NCBI GenBank assembly: GCA_030704615.1
Contig: CM060732.1
Span: 3,102,001 to 3,166,000 of the forward strand
Source: Takakia lepidozioides
Lineage: Eukaryota; Streptophyta; Takakiopsida; Takakiales; Takakiaceae
DNA length: 64,000 bases
Direction: 5' to 3'
Shown here: positions 25,001 to 35,696 of the stretch, in pieces
Position numbering within the stretch: position 1 is the stretch's first letter
Layout of the letters: every line of letters begins with the position of its first letter
Program-made: the position numbers and the translations under genes
The notes under the pieces: model-generated
Database searches by the model: none
The model's input: the letters and a program-made list of their open reading frames with translations, nothing else
What the model was told of the DNA's origin: nothing

Positions 25001-25790
25001 GACTACTCTCTTGTGGCCATCTATGACCGCTCCGGATTTGCTCAAAAAGGTCATCCCCAAGATGAGATCCACTCCATCGATCTCGCAAATGGTGAAGTTT
25101 TCACATCCCTCCCAACTCCCGAGCTGAAGAGGAACATCGAACGCCAACCTCGTCGCCAATTGTGGTTCTCCTTTGGCCGAACGCACTTCAATGGAGGCCC
25201 CCACATCACTTGTTGGGAGCCCCAACTTCCGTGCCGTTGCCGGTGTCATGAAGGAGTGCGACACTCCTATGTCCACCAACAACGACACGTTAGTTCCGAA
25301 AATTATCCCGCTCACGAACATTAACTGACTCCCTTTATGCAAGGGGCCAGTCTCTTGGTACAACTCACAAGAGTAGTTGCCTACCTTGCAAGTCTTGGTG
25401 ACCACCGCTTCCACCAAGCGGCTGATGGAATCTTCAGACAGCTCCGTGGTCGCCCGAGTCATGTTTAATTGACGGGGCTTCGCGCACTTCTTAGCCATGT
25501 GCCCGGGCTCCCCGCAATTAAAGCACACTCCATCGAAGGTCGTCTTCTATCCGCCATAAGCCGTCACACCCGATTTTCCTTTCGGAGCACCGGGTGCCGC
25601 CTTGACGTGTGAATGCCCTCTCTTTGATTTCCACGTGCTATTGTCACCGCGTAGCCTATCCCACTTCTTTGCCGGTCGGAAGGAGTCACCATCCCGTCGA
25701 GTTTTCTTGTGGTTCAGCTCCTTATGGCCTTGTCTTTCGCCCCTGGGGACATCCGAGATACATTCAGCCCTTTCAATTGCCTCGTTCAAA
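22009..25790 (-). pseudogene. Ty3/gypsy chromovirus 2, pol with chromodomain, plus 3' part of gag
   Basis: This is the best-preserved retrotransposon copy. In minus order: CCHC knuckle CFNCGEPGHMAKKC (about 25520), protease with a changed active site (VDIGVSHSF in place of DTGAS), RT ([11 protein letters not shown] near 24240), RNase H ([20 protein letters not shown]), integrase HHCC (CTTCNKNRSEYKK) and DDE core (SMDFMTAMPLSKGFDAIMVV; STAFQPTTDGQTERVN), and a C-terminal chromodomain (EYLVKWKGYHQVEATWV) ending at 22009. The chromodomain places it among chromoviruses. Long ORFs of 162-330 codons survive, separated by a few frame changes near 24500 and 23990 and around 23116-23126. Gag is broken at 25790 by the copy 2 element and resumes at 40131. 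Confidence 0.93.
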
Positions 25791-25791
25791 G
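25780..25791. repeat. Target-site duplication, left copy
   Basis: CCTCGTTCAAAG at 25780-25791 recurs exactly at 40131-40142. In the uninterrupted gypsy 1 gag the same bases occur once (3219-3230). The shared length is 11-12 bp because the last G may belong to the element's G-run. Mutator-like elements usually make 8-11 bp duplications, so this is at the upper edge. Confidence 0.85.
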
Positions 25792-26253
25792 GGGGGCTGC
25801 TATTTCATGAGCCATGAGCCATGAGCGGCATGAGCCATGAGCAGAGTCGTAAGTGTGGAAAAAACATGAGCAGCACTATTTTCCGGAAATGAGTGTCCGC
25901 GGGAATAGGGTTTAGGGTGCCACGGTCATAGGGGGAGAAGGACCTCCCGATGAAGGAGGTTCGGCAATGTTATTTAGAATTATATATTGAAAGGCAATGT
26001 TTCGCGAATGGTAGGGTGGTACTGCTCTGTACAATGGGGGCCCATTTCAGCCTACCAGCCATTTGCAAAATTCACCCACACTCCCAATCCCAAACGAAAT
26101 GAGCAATGACGCATTCTCGGAACAATGGACACAGAATAGAATAAAAAGAGGGCACAATGAGGTTTTTATTGATCCACATGAATTGCATTTGAAGCACGTC
26201 TACTGTGCTGATTGTGCCCTCAAATCTTGAGCCCTGTGCCTACTGAATACAAG

Positions 26254-27349
26254 TCACGTTGTCAATGGGACTTCGACTGCTCTCAGAACTAGCTCATGAG
26301 TCCTGGGGCTCCTCCATGTAAAGTCGATTGCAGCCGTTGTACCGCCCCTAGTGATGTTCACCACAATGTCCTGCCCTTCAATCATACCACCATCGAATAT
26401 GGAAATCTTCACGTTTTCGTCGTCCACACCAATGCGAATGTCCCCATACAATGGAGAAGAGGAGCGCACTCCTCGAGGAGAATAGGTCTCTCCGATGGAG
26501 TCCACCCACGTCCAGTGGCAGCAGTTCCACCGCAACAGCATAGCAGTGCGCCTTCTTCTGCATGGGTGACCGTCGTAGCTGGGAAAATCGGAATCGAGGA
26601 TGCGCAGGAGCCACGGACTCCTCAACCAAGATCGTCACCCCGCTCGAAGGCGTAGTGGCCTACGATATACTCAAAAGCCACCAATGTTTCCACAATCGAA
26701 CCAGTATCTTCTGTGTAATCTGTGTACCAGATAACAATGTCTCCCGATGTGGCCGAATACATTGCATAATCGATGCCTCCAAAGGGGCAGTCGTCCCGGT
26801 TCCGGAAGCACGGCATCCTTGCAAAGGAGGACCTGAGGACGACTTGGATGCCGATGACCTTGCGGACAGCTACGAAGCCCTTAGATTTTGGAAAAGATAC
26901 GAAGCGGAAGAGCAGTCCGGCCTCCAAAATGGAGCATCTGGGTCACACGTACCCACCGACGGAGGTGGAACGTGTTCATCACGCCAGCGGTGGATGAAGC
27001 CATACATCTTTCTCATCAACAAGTTATAGTTTGAGATCTGCCACGAAGTCCATCCCCCCGGATGGAAATTCGGCGCCGCATTTACATCGAAGAGGGGATG
27101 GACTTCGTCGTGTCCAGTGGCTATCGGCCCACCTGGCAGTGACTGCCCATAGTTTGCATGGCAGGGTAGGAAACTGAAACGGCTACATTCATGCAGCAGC
27201 CAATCTTCATCGGTCCAGGATCCTGTACGGGGGAAATTTAAATGTGCCCTGGAGTGTGCCCTGGAATGTACCTCACTTCTGTATGACTGTGTTTCATTGT
27301 GTTGAATAACTCTCGGATTTGGCCCACTGTTTACAATTTGATGTCTCAT
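26254..27349 (-). pseudogene. Conserved element ORF of unknown function (copy in element 2)
   Basis: I do not recognise this protein. In minus order it reads DEDWLLHECSRF, SNYNLLMRKMYGFIHRWRDE, SFARMPCFRN, then DYAMYSATSGDIVIWYTDYT, FEYIVGHYAFERGDDLG, TAMLLRWNCCHW, and a C-terminus with YGDIRIGVDDENVKISIFDG and THELVLRAVEVPLTT. The frame shifts near 26900 and 26630, so this copy is broken. Related sequences occur at 49986-50610 and 63245-64000 with the same block order, so it was once a real coding region. The palindrome core GGAAATTCGGCGCCGCATTT (27064-27083) lies inside the reading frame (NAAPNFHPGG). It sits next to the left end of the element, downstream of and parallel to the methyltransferase-like gene. 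No catalytic motif was seen. Confidence 0.6.
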
Positions 27350-27470
27350 TTCTACAATTTGTCTGTCTGGTTGAATAAAGCAGAGTAACCGGTATGTGAG
27401 TCATGTGTCAAGAATATACCAGAGTAACGCCAACATTGGGGGCCAAAATCGAAAAAATTTAATCCGTGTC

Positions 27471-28175
27471 GGGAAATGCGGCACCGCATTTCCATGTCGG
27501 GCAACAAGAAAATGCGGTGCATCATTTCCGTCCAGGTACACGAAATACCAACACGGGTCTATAAATTGATCAGAAAACGAGGTTGGCATTGCAAATGCGG
27601 CGACGCATTTCCAGCTTGGCAATGGAAACTTCTTTTTGGACAAGGGAATGCGGTGCCGCATTTCCGTCCAACACTTCGAAAAGTGCACCTATTTCCGACC
27701 AGCGCGATGGAAATGCGTTACCGCATTTCCGAGAGAGGGTCTGCAAATGACAAATTGCGATGTCCGTTCTGGAAATGCGGCGCCGCATTTCCATGTCCGT
27801 CATCGACTTTTTTTTTACAATGGAATGCGGTGCCAATTTTTGCTGATGGGCTGCAGTTCGAACAACCCATCCCCAATATGGAAATGCGGCACCGCATTTC
27901 CAATCCCGCCATGTCGGCCTCCTTGTTCGACCTCCTTGTTCGACCTCTGTAAGCGTGGTGGCATCCATGCAATGAGCGGGAGAGGCCAAAACTGGCGTGT
28001 GGACAAAGGAAATTTTGGAAATGCGGCACCGCATTCCCAATTCAGATTACTTTTTACTATGCCAACATTGAAATGGAAAATTAGTCCCTCCCCTGTTTTG
28101 GAAATGCGGTGCCGCATTTCCAAAAGAGGTTCTTAGAGTTGCCAAAATTTTGGAAATGCCCTGACCCATTTCTGA
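27471..28175. repeat. Palindrome array 2 (about 11 units)
   Basis: Units of GAAATGCGGNNCCGCATTTC, perfect or with a few changes, lie near 27471, 27510, 27592, 27645, 27710, 27770, 27822, 27880, 28016, 28100 and 28153. Spacing is irregular (about 40-135 bp). Central NN is CA, TG or CG. The array fills the gap between the unknown ORF and the 3' end of the methyltransferase-like gene. Confidence 0.92.
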
Positions 28176-28452
28176 TTTTGGGAGCGTCCTGGTTTGGGCG
28201 ATTGTGTGGCTGGAATGCACACTGGAGAGGGGTCACGAATGTCGGGCAGAATTTCTTTATATACTCTGGAAGAATTTACATTTACAGAGACTTCATTAAA
28301 ATTCTATTAATCTTGAAAATCATCAAATCCTCATCCTGTTCTAGACTGTCCTGCTCCTCCTCCCACCCCCTCAGTGCCTCTCTCATCTCCAGCGGACTGC
28401 TCGTTGGCCAGGCTTTCGAAAATCCCATCTTCCCCTTGCGGAACTGTCCATC

Positions 28453-31400
28453 TCACCTCCGTTGGGTCGTCTCCTCCCTGTCTGCGTCGCTCTCATCCGC
28501 TGAATCACATATGTACTTTCGTACCCGTCTACCTGTCTGAGCTGCTGCCAACTCTTTCCTTATCCTTCTGTCCTCCCTAGCCCTCTCCAAAATCTGCTCT
28601 ACTTTACTGGGATTCTCACTTCTTCTAATCGCTGTATTTGCGAGTTTAGCTGCATAACTAGGAAGGGAGTAGTCCCTCACCGGGCTCGTCATGAAGTCGG
28701 CCCTCGCAAAGAACGGGACATTCTTCCTGGCAGGAAGTGTAGGCCCTACATGTTTCGACCCGGACCCTGCAATCCTGCACATGACAATCATCAACGAGAC
28801 TAATGAGAACCACAGTCGGGAAATTCCTTTGACATAAATGACCCAGAAGGCTTTGCAAACTTACAATGTTTGCACTCACTCGTATTCCGGGTTCTCCTCC
28901 GCATCAATGTCCACTGTGTTCCTCGGACTCCGACGAATCCGAGGAGACTTCCGCTCTGTCGGGAGCCTTCACATTCCGTTGCAGCCCCTCCAGATGGGAT
29001 CCCCACACGGATGAATCCTCCTCGTAGGCAAAGAGGTGCCGGTCGGAAAACCGCCCAGCCCACATTGAGGCACCTGTTACAATGCCATCCACACATTACC
29101 ACATGGCGCTTCAGATGTTGCGAACTACATCCTAACGAGAATTTGCAGAACAGCAGAGATCAAGATTCTGCATACCTGTCCCACAGATGAGGTCGAGCAC
29201 TGTGCCCTCCACGTCTGTGCATGTCTCCATAATTGTCTGAATGAAGGCAGGGCTCCGAGTCCGTGAGTACCGCAGGGGTTCCGTTGAAGTGAGGCTATGA
29301 GGGAGAAGTTCCTTGGGAACGTTGTTGAACAGAACGTCGTAATCGAGTGGGTCGCAGTTCGGGTCAACCTTTCCTCCCTCCTTCCGGAAAGCAAAGGTGG
29401 AGTTTTCCTTCACAAAGCAGTATGCATCGAACTGCTTCGTCTGCATACACAGGGGGAAAACGATTAGAAACCGAATGCGGCACCGCATTTGAAACACCCA
29501 AGCAAATGAATGGACGAGTGCCAGTGTCGTAATCACCTTCTTCCCTTCCGACCGAAGGCCCAGTGTGTTGATGCACGTCTTCTTTTTCAGAATCGGGACG
29601 GCGCTCTTGCGGGTCCACTTCGCAATTCCCTGAGTGTTACCCTCAGGACAACCACACAGCCTCTGTCGTCCAACACCATGCGGGCAAGCCCGAATCCTTT
29701 CTCCAAAAGTCCTCCGAGTACCTGTTCCAAGATGGCAAAGCTTGCAGTCCTTCCACAGGCTCTCCGTCCGGAATATCCAAGATGATCATATCGCAAGACC
29801 ACTCGGTGGCATTTCCGCCCCTCCTACAATCCTTGTCTGCACACACCCTCTCAAAGAACGAGACCATATTCTGAAATCCTGGGGTGTCGGAAGGCTCTTC
29901 GGCAGTCGCCTTCTTCAGTGCTCTGCCCTTCAGACCCTCCATGGTCTTCATGTATGCCAACTTGGCTGCCCGTCCATCCAAAGCCGCCAAGAAACTCTCA
30001 TTTACACACTGGACTACAGTTTCGGGAGCCACTTTCGGCCTCTTCATTTCCACCGGCTCGAAAGGGTGCCCCCCTGGGGGGTTGAAGAGTGCCTTCTTTG
30101 CCGAGCCAGTTCTCGTGCCTCTCGTGACAACGGTGGGCACAGGGAGGCAGCCTGCGTTTGGGGGGGTGGGCTGGTTGCAAAGTCTCCATCGGAGTCCTCT
30201 TCCTCACCCTCTTCCTGAACAGGCTGTTTCTGCTTCTTCGTTTTGGCGGGTGTCACAACAGCTGCTCCTTGCTGGCGAGTCCTCTTCTTCGACCCCTTCT
30301 GTTGGGCCTGCACAGCTGCATCCACCGTCTTTTGTGCCATCTCAGCTGCCTTTCTGGATTCTTCCAGCAGCAGATTCCTTTGCCGACTTTGGCCCAGCAG
30401 GGACACGTCTTTCCTTTCTCTTCTCTTCTGCCAAGGCGTGCAGATCTTTCTCAGACTCGTCAACAATACCGCCAGACATGTCCAGGTACCACGGGCATCC
30501 AACGAGATGCGCGGGATGCCATTGTTTCTGCATCTCGGGTGTGTAGACACAGCTTGGGCCCGCCACGGTCCAAGCCATGAAGAACGGGGGCTCTTGAGCC
30601 AGGGCCCCTGTCTGAAGGAGCACGTATTTCATATACCTGCAAGGCAGTCAGCATGCGTGAGCAAAAGTTGAGACCAACCTACTGGCAGAGTGCCACCGAA
30701 AACATAAAATGCGAATGCGGTGCCGCATTTCCGAGACAAACCTCGTAACCAGGCTTCGCATACAAGGGCAGCTGTGCTTCACCTGTAAACAATTCGCATT
30801 GCAGCTTTCCCCGCTCCCTCCTGATGTGTAAACTCCACGCTCCTTCTTGCTGTCTGTAGCTCTCTGGCGAAAAGGTTGTCCTTGTACGCACATCTGAAAC
30901 GTGTCACGTAGTCTTCCAATGTCTGTGTTCCATCCCATTTGACGTACAAGCCGAACGAATTTGTGTGCATTACGACTTGCTCCTTCGCATTCGACATTAC
31001 CTGCGATTCCCAAATGCATTGTCACGTAGCAGTTCAGGGAATTCATGTCAGAAAAGCAAATCTGGGGAAGTACCTTGAATTACCTGGAACCACCAAGTCA
31101 TACGGTTGAGCCACACATCCACTGCAGGGTCGGAAACTTCCAGTGGAAAAGACCACATTGTCCTTATGCTCTCGGATGCATTCCAGATCGACAGCCACCG
31201 TGTCTGCCATTTCCGATCCAATGTCAGGGCTGGAAGAGAGTGGCTATTGCTAGGAAGGAAATTCAGTGCATTGAAACCTCACCTTCTCTTTCGCCTCCAC
31301 ACATGCCGTTGAGAGGTGATGCAGTTTCTCCAATTGCATGGTCGGCTGCATGGCCCGAGAATAGTGTTTTGCAATCTCGGGGATGAAGTCCTTTCCAAGT

Positions 31401-33123
31401 GCCGGATCTGCAATTGCCACCAGCTTCACAAGCTTTGACTTGTATTTGGTTCTGGACTTGACACCGGCTTCCTTCAAGTGCTCAGTCAATGACTGCAACG
31501 TTTTGACCTGCCCCTCACTTTCCATGAAGAAGCGTTTGGCATGGGCCAAATCCAGCTTGATGTTTGACTGCCAACAAAAACATGCAGAAGCGTTACATTC
31601 GATTCATGTGGAAACATTACTGGAAATTGGGGAAGGATGAGCAGAGGGAAATTGGAGCACGACTTACTTCGTATATCACCTCCACCATTATCATGTTCAG
31701 CAAAATTTTTCCTCACCCTGTACATGTGCCATGTGGGTATGCACGTACGCATTCAGTGACCCTGCAAGGCACACTCTCCAGTTCAGTACACGGAAGCACG
31801 GAATCAAACCAGAATGGAAACCGAAATGCGGCACCGCATTTCGAATGTGCTAGGGAGGGTATGAGTATCTTACGAGTTGAGGTCCGCCATGGCATTCTTG
31901 AGCAGGGAGGAGTCTGCCGCCTTCACCTTGAGGATGACACACTCCACCATGTAATGCCAGCCAATGTGCTTGGCATGGTTCTGCTTGATGTACTCCCACC
32001 AGGCGAGAAGTCGGTGATTCCCGTCCCACACAAAGAACATTTTACCCGACATATGGCCGAAGTCGGGATCACCCTTCAGCGTCGCCTCGAATTCGTGGTT
32101 GCGAGTGTGCCAGTGGGTATCCCACGTTGACAATTCATCGGCAGTGGGTCCACGGGTTTCGCCGTCCTCATTCTCATGGAAACGTAAAACGCTGCCGATC
32201 CCAGACGGTACCCTTCTCGAAATGCGAACTTGAGCTTATCCACATCTCCGGGAAGGGCCTGCCTGACGATGGGAAGGGAGACCATGCGACAGAGTGGGAT
32301 TCGAAGAGTCCGCTGGAATACCCTGCTGCCCAGAACTCTGCCAATGCTACTGTGTGTCTCCTCCAACATTTTATCCGCTGCACTTTTGAAATCCTCCGGA
32401 GACATGTCTGTAGGTGCCGGTAGTGGCTGAGCAGCTGGAGCATCCTCAACTGGAGCTGCACTCTGGGGCCTGTGTGCGGGCAATTCTGCCATTGCAGAGG
32501 CCTCCTCCGGGCCTAGCTCATCGGTGGTGAGGTCTGCCTGCGAACGTTCAGCGGCAGCACCCTCCTCCGGTACCAAATCGAGATCAACGGTCGATCCCAT
32601 TGCCTTCGCTGCAGCAGAGTCGGCCCCAACATCTGCAGGCGGGAAATCCTCCAGGAACTGAGCTTCAGCTCGTGGAAGCGGTTTTGCGGGAGATTGTTCG
32701 CCGTCGCCCTGATTGCCTTCTGCTTCCTCATCCTTGCAGGTGAAGGTGTCTGCTGCAATTGAATCTGTCTTCTACCCTGCTGCTTCATTCGCGTTGGGGG
32801 GGTGAATCGGCCTGAGCCGGTTCAGAAGCCAGTAGAGGGACGGGCTGCTTCTTCTTCGACTTTGCTGGAGAAGGGCCCGACCCCTGCTGGCGATTCTCCA
32901 TGATCGAAGAACGCGAGTCGATCTCTGGGACTTTGAACTTGCCCTTCGAAGACGCGTCTTTGAATCGCAGAGGGCTAGGCCCGGCAGGAATACCCGCGCT
33001 CGGGGATCGGGTGGGTGTACGTGCTGCAGCTAGCTCCTCGGACTCTTCCTGCGGCTCTTCGGATTCCTGCGATCCCTCCAGCACGTCCACCTTTCCTGTT
33101 AGGCATGCAAACATGTTCTGCAT
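28453..33123 (-). pseudogene. ParB/sulfiredoxin-like plus class-beta amino-methyltransferase-like gene (copy 2, multi-exon)
   Basis: Minus-strand exons: 33123 to about 32600 (charged, disordered), about 32600-31874, a short exon near 31.7 kb, 31567-31283, about 31230-31084, 31000-30783, 30636-29537, 29440-29176, 29073-28880 and about 28776-28453, mostly with GT-AG borders. The second exon holds SLPIVRQALPGDVDKLKFAF and MFFVWDGNHRLLAWWEYIKQ; DGNHR is the hallmark of the ParB/Srx fold. The 30636 exon holds CDMIILDIPDGE at motif IV. Motif I (VLDLICGTGASMWAG) spans the 29176/29073 junction in frame, which supports the exon model. IV before I is the beta-class order, as in bacterial N6/N4 DNA methylases, and ParB-methylase fusions are known in bacteria and phages. 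Motif IV is DIPDG, not DPPY, so catalysis is doubtful. Frameshifts near 32200, 30350, 29720, 29620 and 28470 mark it as broken. Palindromes sit in three introns. Confidence 0.68.
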
Positions 33124-33732
33124 TCAAGTCTCCTAGCATTCAGTCTAAGAATTACAGAAGCAAAATGGGGGGTTCGGTGCTCGATCAGCTGCGCGCAGCC
33201 CGATCGCATGGAGCTCTCACTGGTGGCTGGGTTGCCTGAGTGGCCTGCTGCTCGGAGATGGCAATCTCCTCCTGTAGACGCATCTGCTTCCTCCCCTTCG
33301 GCATTGGCCTACGTCCGAAGTATAATTTCCGGAGCTTGCGACGAGGTCTCCTGTCTGGTGCACGAACTCCCCCCCTCTCAGGTTCGAGCATAAGAAGAAC
33401 AGAGAGAGGGAAAAGGGGCAAAGAGTGCAGATGGAAAGGGCGCGAGAGGGGTGACTGAGGAGACACGACAAAAGTATGAAACGGCGGTGATGCACCACTT
33501 GGGTTCGAAAGGTTGGACGAAAGTGTCTCCTCGTGGAGTTTGCGTCATTACGAAATTCGAATCGTTGAGGGTACGCCCCCGTCCGAAAACAAACATCATT
33601 ATCCAACGGTCAGGCCGCGCCGCCTCATGCCCCTTCAGTCAGATAGAGTGCCGACATGTGCAGCAATTCCGTTGCTCCACGTGTTCACATTTCAAGGCAT
33701 TTCCGTCCCAGCGTCTGATGAGTTGGAGCGAA

Positions 33733-35270
33733 ATGCGAATGCGGCGCCGCATTTCCGTTAAGTACCATCACGAAGCTACACATCCGTACTTGTTGGAAGA
33801 AAATGCGGCACCGCATTTCCGTTCCACCTTCACATACCTTAGTTGTTGAACGGAAATACGGTGCCGCATTTCCGTCCCACAGCTCCATGTATGAGATTCA
33901 AAGGGAAATGCGGCGCCGCATTTCCGTTCCCACTTCACATACGTTAGTTGATGAATGGAAATGCCGTGCCACATTTCCGTTCGGGAAAGTATAGAGGTCT
34001 CACCTGGACAGAAATGCGGTGTCGCATTTCCGGTCTGGAAAGGTTGAAGGTCTCACATGGATGGAAATGCGGCAACACATTTCCGTAGCACAGCTCCAGG
34101 CCGAATATACAAAACGGAAATGCGGCGCCGCATTTCCGTTCGAGAATGTCGAAGGTGCGACTCGAACGGAAATGCGGTGCCGCATTTCTGTACCCGTTGC
34201 GCACGATTTTCAGTCAGAATGGAAATGCGGTACCGCATTTCCGTTCTGTAGAGTATTAACGTCTGACGCTGGCGGAAATGCCTTCCCGCATTTTCGTTCC
34301 ACAGCTCCATGCCTCACATACAAAACGGAAATGCGGTGCCGCATTTCCGTTTTGGAATGTCGGATGGTGGGACTGGGGCATTTCATTCCGATGTTTCAGG
34401 ATATTTCATCAGAACGGAAATGCGGTGCCGCATTTCCCTTTTTCTAATTTCCGTTCTGGAATGTTGGGAGGTGCGACTCGGATGGAAATGCGCTGCCGCA
34501 TTTCAGTTCCGATGGTTCACGATTTTCAGTCAGAACGGAAATGCGGATTTCCGTTCTGGTGCGACTCGGATGGAAATACGTTGCCGCATTTCGATGTTCA
34601 CGATTTTCAGTCTGCGGAAATGAACCGCCGCATTTCAGTTGGTCAGAACGGAAATGCGGTGCCGCATTTCCGTTCTGGATAGTGTGAATGTCTCAACCGG
34701 TCGGAATTGCGCTGTATGAAGCTGTCGGAATCACTCGGCTCCAGCATCAGATACAAAATGGAAATGCGGCGCCGCATTTCCTTTATGGAATGTCGAAAAG
34801 TGCGACTACGGAAATGCGGTGCCGCATTTCTGTTCCCGTTGTTCATAATTCTCAATCAGAACGGAAATGCGGTACCGCATTTCCGTTCCACCTTCACATA
34901 AATGAAATGCGGTACCGCATTTCCGTTCTGAGAGTATGAATGTCTTTTAAGGACGGAAATGTGCTGCAGCATTTCTATCCCTCAGCTCCATGCATCAGAT
35001 ACAAAATGGAAATGCGGCGCCGCATTCCCGTTCTGGAATGTCGAAAAGTGCGACTCGGACGGAAATGCGGTGCCGCATTTCTGTTCCCGTTGTTCATAAT
35101 TCTCAATCAGAACGGAAATGCGGTACCGCATTTCCGTTCCACCTTCACATACCGTGCTCGGCCTATTGGGGCGTTACCTAAGGCGGGGACGTTACCGGCC
35201 TCGGTGCCGCATTTCCGTCGCTCTGTTGCATGACCAAGATGCAATACGGAAATGCGGCGCCGTATTTCCG
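33733..35270. repeat. Palindrome array 1 (about 28 units, period near 53 bp)
   Basis: About 28 copies of GAAATGCGGNNCCGCATTTC, most extended outward by one or two matching bases (C/G and G), run from 33733 to 35270. The most regular stretch starts near 33904, 33957, 34011, 34061, 34117, 34168, 34220, 34274 and 34327, at intervals of 50-56 bp. Central NN is CG, TG, TA or CA. Spacers of about 30 bp are not unique: a few types recur (TTCCACCTTCACATAC, CACAGCTCCATG, GAATGTCGAA.GTGCGACTC, CATAATTCTCAATCAGAAC), suggesting higher-order duplication. The array lies between the divergent methyltransferase-like (minus) and transposase (plus) genes. Chance ORFs through it read NAAPHFRS repeatedly and are not genes. 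Confidence 0.95.
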
Positions 35271-35696
35271 TCCACCAGCAATCGACAGAATCACTCGGCG
35301 GGAAATCTGGAACCTCAATGGGTTGCATTGTTCCGAAACAACACAATTGCGGCCAGTCTTGATGAGCACAACTTGGTTGTCTGACCGTTTTAACCAGCAG
35401 TCCTGGCACTTGTCAGTGCGAACGTTCCTGTCTGCACCGAGAATACTGCTGGATCCACCCTCAGGAGAAACTGTCAGGAGATGTTATTTCGTCGCCGAAT
35501 CGGCCATCATTGTCCTACTCACTGGCTATGGAATCAAACCTCCCACCTTCATGCATGTAGCTTGAAACAATACTTTCCACTTCAATGTGCGACTTCCAAT
35601 CGTCGATGGACTCCGCAGATCCACTTAGATGGTGCCTGTGAGCCTTGGTCTGTCGCTATACTGAACCTCGCACTTGCCAACTCCGTGCGGTGTTCG

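Noticed and set aside
33685-35233. ORFs through the palindrome array coding for repeated NAAPHFRS-type peptides
   Set aside because: They occur in many frames on both strands because the repeat itself is open; frames change between units and there is no start or domain context.
33733-35270. CRISPR-like array (palindromic repeats with about 30-bp spacers)
   Set aside because: The repeats vary, spacers recur in a few types, the context is a eukaryotic transposon with introns, and no cas genes are present.
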